From assembly GCF_963082655.1 (NCBI RefSeq), contig NC_081552.1, positions 682,001 through 746,000 on the forward strand: a stretch of 64,000 bases of DNA. Direction: 5' to 3'. The position numbers and the translations under genes were made by a program. Position 1 is the stretch's first letter. Every line of letters starts with the position of its first letter. Source of the DNA: Stomoxys calcitrans. Its lineage: Eukaryota > Arthropoda > Insecta > Diptera > Muscidae. Below are positions 23,640-36,400 of this stretch, in pieces. The notes under the pieces are model-generated. The model was not told the origin of the DNA. It made no database searches and worked only from the letters and a program-made list of their open reading frames with translations.

Positions 23640-24739
23640 ACAAAGTTTAAAAATCGATTATCAACGTCAAGGACGTCTTCTCCGCTCTGCCCTTAAGGCA
23701 TACATGTTGTAACCTTGAGGTATGCCTGAAGTTCTCCGACGTCAGACCCTCACAAGTCTTTTCTGTTAATAATATTCTTTTATTTGAAATGGCAATTGCT
23801 ACGCTTTTGTAACAGGATGCACTTATAAGTACAATTTTTTTATTTTTTTTTTTTTTTGAATATGCAGTAAATCTTAATGTCAATGGCTTGATAGAAAAGT
23901 TGTGTCTTTTTTCTAAAATGTTAAAAAGATATTTTATTTGATACGATACTCCACACATAAGCAACAAAACAGTGTTATACTGATGAAAATACAAATATAA
24001 ACCACATTTGAAGAAGATAAGTCTGTAAAACAAAGTTTATTTCTATTTCTTCAATTTTCGGCAATTGCCACTCAAAGTAGTTTCTTCGGGGGTACACTTT
24101 TGTTGTTGTGCTAATGACGTTACCTCTTAATTGTACCACGGTTTTGTAATAAGCATGCCTCTTTACGTTTACGATACATTTAATCTACATAAACGAGAGC
24201 ATAACCAGACCTTAAGTCGGGCAAAGTCGACCTTTTGAAACCCTACATCACTTTGGATTCTCGAAATTAAAATTTGTTCAAATTTGAAATGAAGAATGTG
24301 GACCGATGTCCGTACATATTGTGGGTGTGTGTCATAGAGGAAATCGCTCTGCAAAATTTCGAGATAATCGGTTGATAAATGCGCTTAAAGAGGCGCCGAA
24401 GTAACGGGAAACATCTACATTAAGTTATTTTTAAAAAGTATATATGATGCGGATATGTGAATGGGATATCAAGTACGCCGCCTGACCTTTCCTTATTGTA
24501 TAGTTAAACTGAAAAGATAAAGTTAAACTATGTCCTGAATCATAACTTTTATTTCAAGTTTTTTTGTCCAATGCCATTGATATTTTCTGGACAAAGTTCT
24601 TGCGCTAGGAATTAGGTGGTCCACGTCCAAATTTTTACAATATTTTGACCCAATTTCTATGGTTTTCGAAATCATTTTCCTAAATCCTGATCCTTCAAAA
24701 TTGACTGAGGTCCTATGATCCCGTCTACAGGGGTTCGAG
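23640..24739. other. spacer, no gene seen
   Basis: Contains A/T runs near 23836-23860 and no recognisable protein. The stretch 24160-24420 has the balanced composition of an old repeat, but no second copy was identified with confidence. Confidence 0.4.
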
Positions 24740-25890
24740 AGTGACTTAACAGTAGACCTCCAAGTGTTCCAGCCACAATATCCGCCTATGTTCGTTTACT
24801 ACCCTGTTTATGTCCAAACTCAGCTCGCTGATTCTTTAGTTAGTGGGATCCGTAAAACGAATCCCATCACGCTCATCTGCGAGTACCACTGCCTGCGCTG
24901 GGAAATTGGGCCGTACTTGGGGTAGTCGACCGGTTGGTATAAAGCGAGCGGCTGCTGCGATAGTGATTTCTCGGAATTTCCTCTTGGCAACTGGCACATG
25001 CGTGGGTGCGGCGATTAGTGTACTCTCTGAAGCTAGCCCAATCGGCCTTCTGATTGATAAACGTCCGGCGCTCAGAGGTAATAAAGTCGGGTGGTCGGTC
25101 GATGGTGAGAATTATGGGAAGGTGGTCTGACCCCAAAGAGATGATGGCTTGCCAGGATACATCACTCAAGAGATCAGGGGATGCAATGGAAATGTCTGGC
25201 GAGCTGCTGCACCTCCTCGAAATCCTAGCGGGCGCATCTTCATTCACCGTGCAAAACGTGGAGCCTTCAGTCTGCTCTGCCAAAGCCATGCCACGTAGGT
25301 CGTTATCTGGGAGAGAATGGCGTGACTGCTATCCCCATGCGCTCAATGTAGGGGTCACTAGCGCCAGGCGCAGGGGAGATGGGTCTGTATTGCACGGAAT
25401 GGTGTATCGCGAAGGCCCCTACTCCATTCCTTGAGCGATCCTTACGTAGAACATTGTATCCGTCACAACTGTGCAAACTGCATAAAATCCACAATCTCAT
25501 CGATCTTACCACGGAGACCGTTGCAGTTCAGTTGGAAAAAATTATACACTTCCAATATTGGGGCTGGGATGCTGCTGTTGCGTATATTGCTGCCCGGCAA
25601 TATACGCAAAAGCAGCAGCTGGCTATGATCGCACAGCAACTTGAAGCCAAAGTAAGATCGGAAATGTACCCACTCCATGCACCAGTTACACCTCACCGAC
25701 ACCGACCGGTGATGGAGGCGGTTCTGGCAAACCGAACAGAACCAGGGTCCGGGATTTTTTTCCAACCCCGACGCGGACCAGAAGCGTGCGGAGAAGGCAC
25801 TCCGGAACGTGCCTCTCCCATAACGAAGAAAAGACGAACCAGGGGCCGTGTCTGCCCCGTGCACATAGTACCAGTCTTTATATTTGAACT
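24740..25890 (-). mobile_element. LINE-B copy, 5' half (zinc finger, 2A-like motif, endonuclease)
   Basis: Read on the minus strand from about 25867, the sequence encodes FSARFWSASGLEKNPGPWF and then a Cys-rich finger (CSVCQNRLHHRSVSVRCNWC, WVHFRS). Next comes FFQLNCNGLRGKIDEI, the N-terminal motif of an APE-type endonuclease. Further endonuclease fragments follow (SPDLLSDVSWQAIISLGSDHLPI near 25190). The GLEKNPGP string resembles the 2A ribosome-skipping motif. Frames are broken and RT is absent. The related plus-strand copy is at 50524-51405. Confidence 0.8.
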
Positions 25891-27487
25891 GAAAAAATCG
25901 GAATGACAGTTCTGTTCGATTGTTTCGGTAATGTTTTATTGTATTGTAGCATTATTAAAAAACGTATTTACATGTGTTATATTGTGTTACGTGATATAGT
26001 TGAATAGAGACTACTAGCAAATATCCACAATGTTTCAACACCGTACTAGAGTTCGGATTTAATTTGCAAAACAAATGCACAATAATCGCAATTGAGGAGA
26101 GACTTGTGACTTATGTACATAATACGTTCAGTCAGGAGCTTCTCTTTTATGAGAGAACTGAATGGGTATAAATGATTCTTGCAAAGAAATAAACGAATAG
26201 TGTTGGTATGTGTATGTGCTTGTGATTGTGTGTGTATGTGTGTGTGTGTGTGTGTGTGTCTACTTACATCTAAATAACTTATTGTAAATGCTTAAAGCTA
26301 ATGGCTAATGGCTAGACAGAAGTTCCCTATTTCGCAATTTAATATTTGAAGCAGGTTAAAATGCGTTGCCTTTTTCTCATACAATAGATGATTAACATTG
26401 AAAGTATTGTTTAGATGCGTTCGTTATCCTCAGCTATTCGATTGCATAAGTGGTCCAATTTCGCTTTTCAGACGAATTTCGAATTCCATGCTCTCGCTAA
26501 TGGTTCGTCAAGAATCTGTTTTTTGACAACTTCCCAGCGTTACGTGTATATTTGAAATAAAATTAATATGCTCAGTATGGTACAAATGAAGCATATCAAT
26601 ACGGGCAATATGACGATGAATCGGAACGATCTGAAAAATATGATGATAACACAAATCAGATTTTTTTGTGATAATACAATTCAGATTTTTATTGTTACCG
26701 TCTATGCCCCAGTGCTGGGTGTCAGAGATTCAAGTCCATGTCGGCTTCCAAGTCAATGTGGTTCATCGAGATTCCAGAGCTATTAAAAATTTGAGTGTCA
26801 TTCGTCGTCTCGCTTCCGTTGCCTGAAGACATCCGTTGCTGTTTTGATTTTCCTAGCATCCAAGAGATTACTTTTCGAAAATTTCTTATTAATAATCAAA
26901 GAGCTAATGAGCTAGCTACGAAATGGAATGAATCATGGATGATTGAAAACAAAATACAAGCTGGTCATACACATGACTAAATTTGACTAAAAATTTAATG
27001 CATTTGTCATAAATAAGATTTTTGAAGCCGAAAGCGTTAGAAACCTCTTGAGAAGAATGGTGGGCAAATACACGCACACACACACAAACTATTGCACATG
27101 TTTGTGTACGTAACCAAGAACATAAGCCTATGGGGTTGGAAATACTGTGCATAAGTGTTTGTGTGCCCACCACTGCTGCTTTAGAAATATCCTGGAATTC
27201 AACTTATAACAGTGGAAATTATTAATTTTGTAGAAACGTTCATATATAATGTACGTGGGAAAGCAGTTGATTCGAAAAGATTAAAGTTGATACGAAGAGA
27301 TTAAATTGAAAAAAGAATGATATGGGGGTGTCAATGTTTTTGTATTGTGTGCATGTTTTGCTTCTCATATTTCATACAAACCATGAACATTCCTCTCATG
27401 AAACATTTTAGTTTTTAAAAATTGTTAGATATGATTTCGCTAATGCTATTTTCATTTAAACCGCAATATTTACTTCTTAAACTGCTG
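25891..27487. other. spacer 3' of RhoBTB, no gene seen
   Basis: A TG microsatellite lies at about 26218-26262. Plus-strand frames at 26568-26786 and 26795-26980 are unrecognised. The RhoBTB 3' UTR should start just below 27488, but no clear minus-strand AATAAA was found close to it. Confidence 0.45.
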
Positions 27488-30400
27488 TCAACACTTACCT
27501 CCACTAAAGCATAGGCAGCCCTCATCATCGCTCCGCGATTCCCGACGAGAATTTTTTATCTCCTTGTTCATTTCATTAATGCATCGCTGATAGTAATCAT
27601 AATCTTTTAAATACCATACAGGTGGCCAACGATGTTCACGCAAATACTCCTGGTTCTCTTGGTGCAAAGCCCTCAAGCCTTTAATAGAATATTTGCAGAT
27701 GATGTTGTAGTTGACACACAAATACGACATGCACCATTCGGCCAATTGATGCGCATTGTAGAGCTTCAATATAGAAATATTGTATTATATAAGAATACAC
27801 AGGTGTATGCATGTACAGTGAAGCCTACTTTCACGGGTTCCAAAAGTTTAAGGCAATGGTCCACTGTCTCATTCGTTTCATTTTGTGAAATCATTGTTAA
27901 GTCCTCTATAACTCGGCACTCAACCAAATTCAATAAACGTGGCAGGCATAAGCGGTTGGCTAACTCCAACAGGTTTAGACATTTAACAGCAGATATATGC
28001 GGTATTTCATCCGTATACAAATAGCATAGTAGTTTGTGGAATGTGTAGGCAGTAACACCAGGAAAAACAATCTGCAACAGGAGTAAATGTATTAATCTTT
28101 GTATTTACATATATTATACGAATGACTTGACAGTACCACACTGGAATGAGCTTCACGGAAGTCCCCCGCCAGCATGGCTCTCATAACATCACATCTGGCA
28201 ACCATGATTGCCCGATGCGCTTTCATTTGCCCCTCATCGTCCAATTCAAAAGTGATATCTGTAAAAATACCATCACCTACGCAATGCTTCTCCATACTTT
28301 CCTTAATGCTCTGTAAAACAATTCGTTTGAAATTGAACTTCCAAAGGAGCCAACAAGATAAATTACCAAACAAATATGAGTATTTTGTTCTTCGTTCACA
28401 CATGGCTTGGATAACAAATGGGATAGTTGAGATAGTTCCAATAATTCTGCAGCCTGTTTGATATCCTGTATAAAGTCATAATTGTATTTTCACCAATTAA
28501 TAGCGCAAATTAATTTTTTTTTTTTTGTGTATACATACCTCTATATTGTATATATCGATTGTTCCTGTATATATAAATTTAAGACATTGGTGCAACGCCT
28601 GTGGTGTGATAAGCTATTTGTATACAAAAAAAAAAAAAAAAAAAACAATACAAATTTCATTTGGTGGATTATTGTTATAGGGGAAACAAATTTTCAACCA
28701 AAATTTCAAAAGGGGCACTCGGAACTTGAGGACTTGCTCTTTTTTTGAAAAGTTTGTCGCTGCATTGGCGTTGTTAGGGGGTCGCGGGGGAGGGGTGCTA
28801 AGCCACCCCAGAGAATCTGCATTAATTAATATTCATTTATTTTCGTCAAGCTTAACTCTACAATAAATAAATTATATTTCGATTCTAATAGAATATGCGG
28901 TCGATATAAATTATGGCCGAGTACTCTCGAAAAGCGTGCAAAACTTAAAGATTTCGGCAATTGATTTTGTAAAGAACTTCGAGGATAAAAGAAAATTCAA
29001 ACCGAAACGAACAATGTTTTTTAACAGATTAGAAAAATTCTATGCTAACATAAACAGCTCAATTCGAAAACTCCCTGGGAATTAATTTCTCCCTCGAATA
29101 AAATACTCCTATTCTGACTAAATGGGGAGAGGAAAATTTTGGGAGAGGGAATTTCAAATTATCGAAAACAGCCGTTGTGCTTCAGCTGTTTTATTTTGGC
29201 TAAACATTTGATTATTATTTTTTGAAAAAGAGAACATAAAATGGAAAAATAACCAGAAGAAGAACCAAGAAGTTACAAAACGTTGTTAAAAAAAGTTGAC
29301 AAACATGTGCACAATTATGGCCTAAAGCCTGCCACGATATTTCTGTGTTGTGATAACAACTTTCCGTCTTTATCCAACAATCGTTGGCTAAAATAAGATG
29401 CACCCAGAGTGGTCTTGTGGAGGTTGGTCTATTCCCTTGCCAAAAGGAGTTTAGGTCGCTGAATCTACCGGACTACTGAATCTGCAGGATTACTTTAGTG
29501 AGTAAATATTTATCACCACAACACCCCCTCTCAATCGAGAAGTCCAAGTTCACCACATAGTTTTGAAAAAGTCCAACATCTAAGGATTTGTTAAAAACAT
29601 CAGCTAATTGATTCTGGGTGTTGATTGGTTCTACACCTATTGTTCGATTTCTCACATGCCCTTTCAAAAAATCGTGTTTTGTGTAAATGTGTTTGGCTCG
29701 TTTGCTTTCTAAATTCTTTGACATCCCAATGCAACCTCTGTTGTCTTCATATATCTTGACTGTAAAATTTTTAATTTCTCCAAGATCTTCCATCAATCCA
29801 CGTAGCCATAGTGCTTCTGATGTTGCCAGACTCAATGCTATATATATACTGCCTCGGATGATGACATTGCAACGGGCTGCTGCTTTTTTCTACACCAGGA
29901 AACAGACGAACCATATACTTTAAATAGAAAACCGCTTATAGATTTCCAATCATTTTAATCAGATGCCCAATCGGCATCAGCATAACCAACTGGGGGCTCA
30001 TTATTGGCGTTTTTGAAACAAAATTTGTATTCCGAAGTTCCTTTTAAGTATCTCAATACTCTCTTCAGATGCTGCTGCCAGTGTAAATCTGTTGGATTAT
30101 TTCCAAAACGGCTCAGTAAAGCAGATATCTGGTCTTGAGCATAACATTAGGTACACCAGACATCCTAAAAGTTCGCGATATGGTTTATTAGTACAGGTAT
30201 CACATGCATTCACATGTAATTGTAATCCTTTCTCCATAGGCGCTTTTACATTGTTACATTCGTTCATTCCCAATTTTGACAAAAGCTTATCAATGCGTTA
30301 CCCTTCTGAGAAATGTACAAGTCCCCATTATTAAAATTGAAATTCATTCCAAGAGAATTCTGCCATTTTAAAATGCTGTGAAAGTTTTCTTTTTAACTCA

Positions 30401-33400
30401 TAAATACTCTCCAAATTATTTCCAGCCAACAGCATATCATCCACAAAAAGATTTAAAAATATTGAATTCAATTTTCGTATACAGTAATAATGTCTTGATC
30501 TGGTAAATCCGAGAGATACAATGAAATCATTAAATTTTTCATTCCAACATTTCGCCGCTTGTTTCAGTCCATATAAATACTTGCGGAATTGCCATAAAAA
30601 TTTCTTCACTAAGGTCTCCATGCAAAAATGCTGTCTTAACATCGAGTTGATGAAAATGAAATTGTTTCTTGATACCAACAGCCAGTACTACCCTTATTGT
30701 TGTTAATTTTGCAATTGGAGCGTATGTATCATAGTAGTCGATTCCGTATTTCTCTTGAAAACCCTTGGCAACAAGCCTGGCCTTGTATTTTGATGAATTT
30801 CCCAAATTGTCATTTTTGATTTTAAACACCCACTTGGATTTCAACAAATTTTGGTATTGGGACTATATCCCACACATGATTTTCTTGCATCGAGTGTAGC
30901 TCTTCTTCTACAGCTTTTTTCCATTTTCCAGCATCTTTTCTTGAAGAAATTTCCACATAGCTGTTTGGAACTTGGCTTATACTAGCATCTGCTTCAAAAC
31001 CAGTAATGTAATCAAGAAATCTCCCTGGAAGTCTACTCATTCGGGTACTCTGTCTTCTTTTTTCTACTGGTTCTTCTCTTTCTTTAAAGCCATTAAAAGA
31101 GGACACACTCGAATTCTCAGAATCACTGGCATTTTCAGGTTCTATATCATTGACTACTTCTTCATCTATGTTTATTGGAGAATTTTCAGACACAGCAACA
31201 TCCTCGACTTCCCCTCTTGCTCGTTGCTGCTATATATTATTTTAGGTTTTGAGGTCACTTCTTGAACAGCCTTGAATAGGAAACTATTTTCATCAAACTT
31301 CACATCTCGGGCTAGAATGATTTTTTTCGACTTTATATCCCATAATCGGTACCCTTCCAACTTTTCGGTTTTGGGTCCAACTTTTTTCTTTGAATATTTG
31401 GCTTCCAGGAATATGCCATGCATCCAAAAATTTTTCCGATATTGTTCATTTTGCTGAGGTGAATACGCAACTGTTGTTTCTACATTTCCTTTAACTTTGT
31501 ATCACAAAATCTGATCTTTTGACAAATAGTCATTTTTCCCATCATCAATAAGCGTCACGAAATATTTCGATCCATTCCACGCAACTGGTGTGATAGGACC
31601 ACATACACCCAAGTTTATTCTTTGGAGTCATCGGGTAGTCCGTGTCCTAGTGCCACTAAATGGACTTCTACAATGCTTACTACTCTACTGTTCTTTAAAA
31701 ATTTCACATCTAGGCCACAATTGGTGAGCTTTCTTACTGACAACAAATTGTCCCGCAACTCTGGAGCATATAACACGTCTAGTACGATCACCTTGAATCT
31801 TTTATTACTAGTTCCTTCAATATTACCAATTTGTTTCGCAACAATAGAATGACTATTCTTCGCGACATTCATTTCAACAGGCATCTCCAAATCTTTTATT
31901 GTTGGGAAACTAGATTCATCCAATCCAAATTGAACTTGATTTGGCTGTCATACGTTCTTTGAACTGTTGTGTTCTTGTATGCAATGAATGACACCGACTT
32001 ACTTTCTGCAGATCTTGCATCCTTCCGCCAACAATTTTTAACTTGGTGGTCTTTTGCTAGAAAAACCTGTTGATTGATGTTGAACGTCTTCATTTATGTT
32101 AGAAAATTTCGATTCTTCATTAATTAGCCTTTCTTTAGCCATGTTAAATGTTAATTTGTGTCCCTCTACATTTTGCAACACAGTAACTAGGGGATTAAAT
32201 TTATCAGGCAGCGTCAAAAACAGTTGCGCCAACACATCACTTTATTCCATGTTTGCTCCAGCAAGCTTCAAAATACTTTTTTAAGATCGTCACAGATGGC
32301 AAATCGTGGATCTATGCGTACGCGAACGAAAAAAAAAAATAACAAGCGACCGTGTGGGTCTTCGAAGTCGAGCTAAATTCAGCGAATGTTGGTCGTGGAA
32401 AAAGCGCTTTGAAGCAAATGGTCGTCTGTTTCTTCGGCAAAACTGTTCAAACTGCAGGTGTTCAAAATCACAAAATCTTCCTTCTACCCTTAAGGTATCC
32501 ACGGGTGTGCATTTAAGTAATCCGGTAGCACTCCTAAAGCAAGAGTTCATGGTCACGTTTATCTTGGAGATATTCCTTGAAGAAGTCCATCCGTAAATAG
32601 TAATACCATGTGAAATCGTGCCGACAGCAAGTTGCTTGTATCGATGTGTGGACCTCCTTCCTGGAACAAATAAGCTACATCAATTACGTTCCGGCAGATG
32701 CAGTCGCCTCGATTCCTACAGAGCTAGAATTGATGCCGACGTGCAAGATGTATGTCCCGATTGTAACCAGGGACCGCACGATACACGTCACCTGTTTAAC
32801 TGCCCGGCCAGACCCACTCGACTCAGACCCAGATCCCTGTAGACGCACCCCATCTTAGTCGCAGAGTTCCTGGGTCTTGACACTCAACAGAATCAAGTAG
32901 ATAGAACACAATAAACTGCTACAACAACATAAACTTCTTCACGTTCTCATCCCACTGAAGTTTCCTTGTGAATGTGAAACCCAGAACCCTCATTTGTCCC
33001 AATATCTGTACAGGTTTATGCAATTAGATCTGCACAAACGTTGGTCGGTGGCCCAACGCTGTACACAATCGTTAAATTCATTCAATTCATTCCGCGTTCA
33101 TAGCCCTGTCACGTAGCATACAATCACACTGGGAGAAACTCAGTTCGACCCCCGTGCGGTTCAGGGCGGTGACTGTCGACCCATCTCCTCATTATTAAAT
33201 GCCCTTTCAGTATTCAGGAAACCCGCCATCGCGTACTCCTTCAGTAGGAGGACTACTTCATGGAGGGCCGTCTCCTACGACCTACCCTTGAGGCCTTCTA
33301 CGTTTTTAATAAACACAACTGCCTCTTCACATTTACGATACATTTATTCTAAATTTACGAATAAATAAAATAAAACTTTAAGACTTGTACTTGGCCATTT

Positions 33401-36400
33401 GATGTATGCAATTTTTGGAATGGAATTATAGGCTCAAAGATAATTCGCCTTATTCCGGTTGGCAATGACCTAGTCGAAATTCGAAATTTTTACAAAATGG
33501 TATTATGGTTCTCGAGAACGAAAATTCGTTTACATTTTTGGTATCACGTCGAATTCGACTGTCAAATTTGACGAATACGATCGATACATAAGTTAATTGC
33601 ATTCTAGAATACATCACGCCTCTTTGTCGAAATAGTATGGAACCTATGTTTTTTTCAAAATTGTTTTTTTTTAACTGTCAAAGGCGAATAAGTTACAGAA
33701 TACCACGAAACGTGAAATTCGCCTTCGACTGCTGTCGATTTTCGCCTTCGACAATGGGAATAAGGTGAATGTTTGTGCTCTGATAACAACACTTTTTAAA
33801 CGTTTGCTTACACAAGTTTGCAACGCGTAAATTTTTAAACGTTCCAGTATGGGATAGGGTAACTCGAATTTCGACATTCCGTTTGTTGCAACTTCATATA
33901 TCGATCTTTTTTCCATGTACGGTTTCCACACTTGAAGTGATTGAAATGTCCCCTCACCCAGGTTGAAACGCGTCTCAGTGTTTTGTGTTGTAATCGTAAA
34001 AATCTTTGATAATTTAGCTCGATTCGAAGAGAAATATACGTTGTTGTTATTGTAGCAGTGTGTTGTACACTGAGGCGGCAGCCCTTGCCGATGAAGGACT
34101 TCATCGGCTCAATCCAGTACGTACAACCGGCTGCCATGGGATTGAGAAATAAATGTAAAGTTAAGAAATAAATAATCTACGCCTCAAAAGGCAGGAAAAG
34201 TTTAAAATACAAGTACGGCAGAGCTCGGCCGGCATTCGAAACTGGACCCTGGGAGCAACAGCGACAGATGTCGTTGTTGTAGCCACATTTCCAATGACAC
34301 GCCTTGTCATATCGAACATCATAGGCACCCAGTATTTGTGCTAGAGCCAAAGCCGCCTCTCACTGAGACTCTCCGCTCGATGCGGCTGATTGTCCGCGAC
34401 TGCCGTTGCAACTACTCCGTATGGAGCATTCCACTATCCGCAACCTCTGGACGGACCCGGTAGCTCGCAGCTTCTCGTGACAGCACTCAACACCACACAG
34501 ATCGAACCTCATTGCTCCAGACTGCGTGGTGCCGGGCGAGGGACGTTGCCTCCGTTTGGCGTTCGTAGTTAAGCCTGCAAAATATCGATGGCACTGTCGA
34601 TACTATCGACAATTTTTCTTGTTAATGAATTTAATTTTTGTCATTCTACCAGAACTAATCAGTTGGTTCTTCCGAGGGTAGATAATTTTTTGAGTAGTAC
34701 TTTTTTTGTAGTAGTAGTAGTATTTATTTTCATAATTCTTTATGTATACAATGTGTGGTAAGATTTTGTACAATATATAAATAAATACTTAATATTAATC
34801 TCTAAGACATGACATATTGTCGTTAGTCTGCATATGGGGTTTTGCTATTGTTATACATATATATACAGATAATATTCAGTTTAATAGTTGAATTCATTTA
34901 TCAGATTTAGCCTGTATCTCATAGCCATTTTGGTGTATTTTGCAAGCCGTGTCCATTCTACAACTGCGCCATCAAGAAGACTTATTACTTCGTTTTCTGT
35001 TAATATTTCCTTGTTAAAATATATTTTCCTAATTTCTTTTAACACCGGGCACCGGCCTATGAAGTGTTCCACGTTTTCTATCTCCATTGTGTTGCAGAGC
35101 GAACATATTTCGGATCCATTGTTCCTGTATATATTACCATTTAGAATCGTTGTTTCTGTTCTGATCTGTAGTATGCATCTTATGTCTTCGATCTTATATG
35201 ATGTTTTTAAATAGTTTGCTCCTTGCATAGGATCTAAATTTCTGTATATCCTACTTGTGCTCTGCTTTCTCGACATATATATATTATAATTCTTTACTCT
35301 TAGTGCTTGTAGCAGTTTAGTTCCGTTTTCTTTCCAAGTTGTTTTGTTCAGATTGTTTATTGACCACTCAATATCATGTTCCGCTCCCATTTCATTTAGG
35401 CGTTTTACCCAGGATAATTTGTTCTGCAGTATTTTCTTTGAAAGAAGAAATGGTAGACGAGATTCGTCGTACTCAAATAGAGTTTTAAACACATATCTTA
35501 TGTTTAAATCTAGTGTAAATATATGTCCATTTTCGATGGAAGTTTCTAGCATTATGGCGTATGTTGGTATGCAATCTGGGAGATTAAGCATTCTCTTGAT
35601 GAAATATGTCTGCAGCTTGTCAACTTCCTCAAAGTGTTTGTAACCCCATACTTGCGCAGCGTATGATTGTATTGATCTGCTAACGGCTAGAAAGAGTTTC
35701 CACTTAGATTGAAGTGGTACATCCTGTTTTTTTAGAAAGTCGTTCCATGTGCTATTTATACTAGTTTTTGCTGCTTGATTCCTTTTTTCAACATGCTTGC
35801 TAAAGCTCATGGATGGTGTTAATGTTACTCCTAGATAACAATATTCCGATGTTATCGTCACAGGATTCGATTTAAATGTCCAGTTTTCATTTCTGGCTAT
35901 TCTCCCACCTTTTCTAAATACCATAATTTTTGATTTATTTAAATTTACTTCGACTGTCCATAGTTTACAATACTCTTCCAAGTTGTAGATCATTTGTTGT
36001 AGCACATTTGGTTCATCGGCTAGTATTACGATGTCATCGGCATATAGAAGTAATCTTACATTTAATCCATTTAGGTTAACTCCGCCTTCTAGAGTGTCAT
36101 GCAGGTCATTTAGGTACAGAGCAAATAATAGCGGTGAGAGTAGGCATCCTTGTTTGACACCTGACGAAGTATTGAAGTATTCCGACAATTCATTTCCGGT
36201 CCACACTGCTGATGTTGTGTCTTTATAAACGTTTTCGATAAATCTTACAGCTTTCGTTGACATGCCTATCGATTGCAGTTTGAATATGAGCGCTTTCCTT
36301 GAAATGTTATCGAACGCCGCCTTAAAGTCAACGAAAAAAGCATACGTTTTCTTTTTTTGGCTGAAATTCAAATGTACGATTGAGGATAGGTTATAAATAT

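Noticed and set aside
25379..25906. 175-aa plus-strand ORF
   Set aside because: It is the antisense shadow of the LINE-B finger and endonuclease region, which carries the recognisable motifs on the minus strand.
26218..26262. Functional TG-repeat regulatory element
   Set aside because: A plain dinucleotide microsatellite with nothing around it to support a role.
34390..34572. 60-aa plus-strand ORF
   Set aside because: It lies within a family X repeat; the same words occur in other copies with broken frames.
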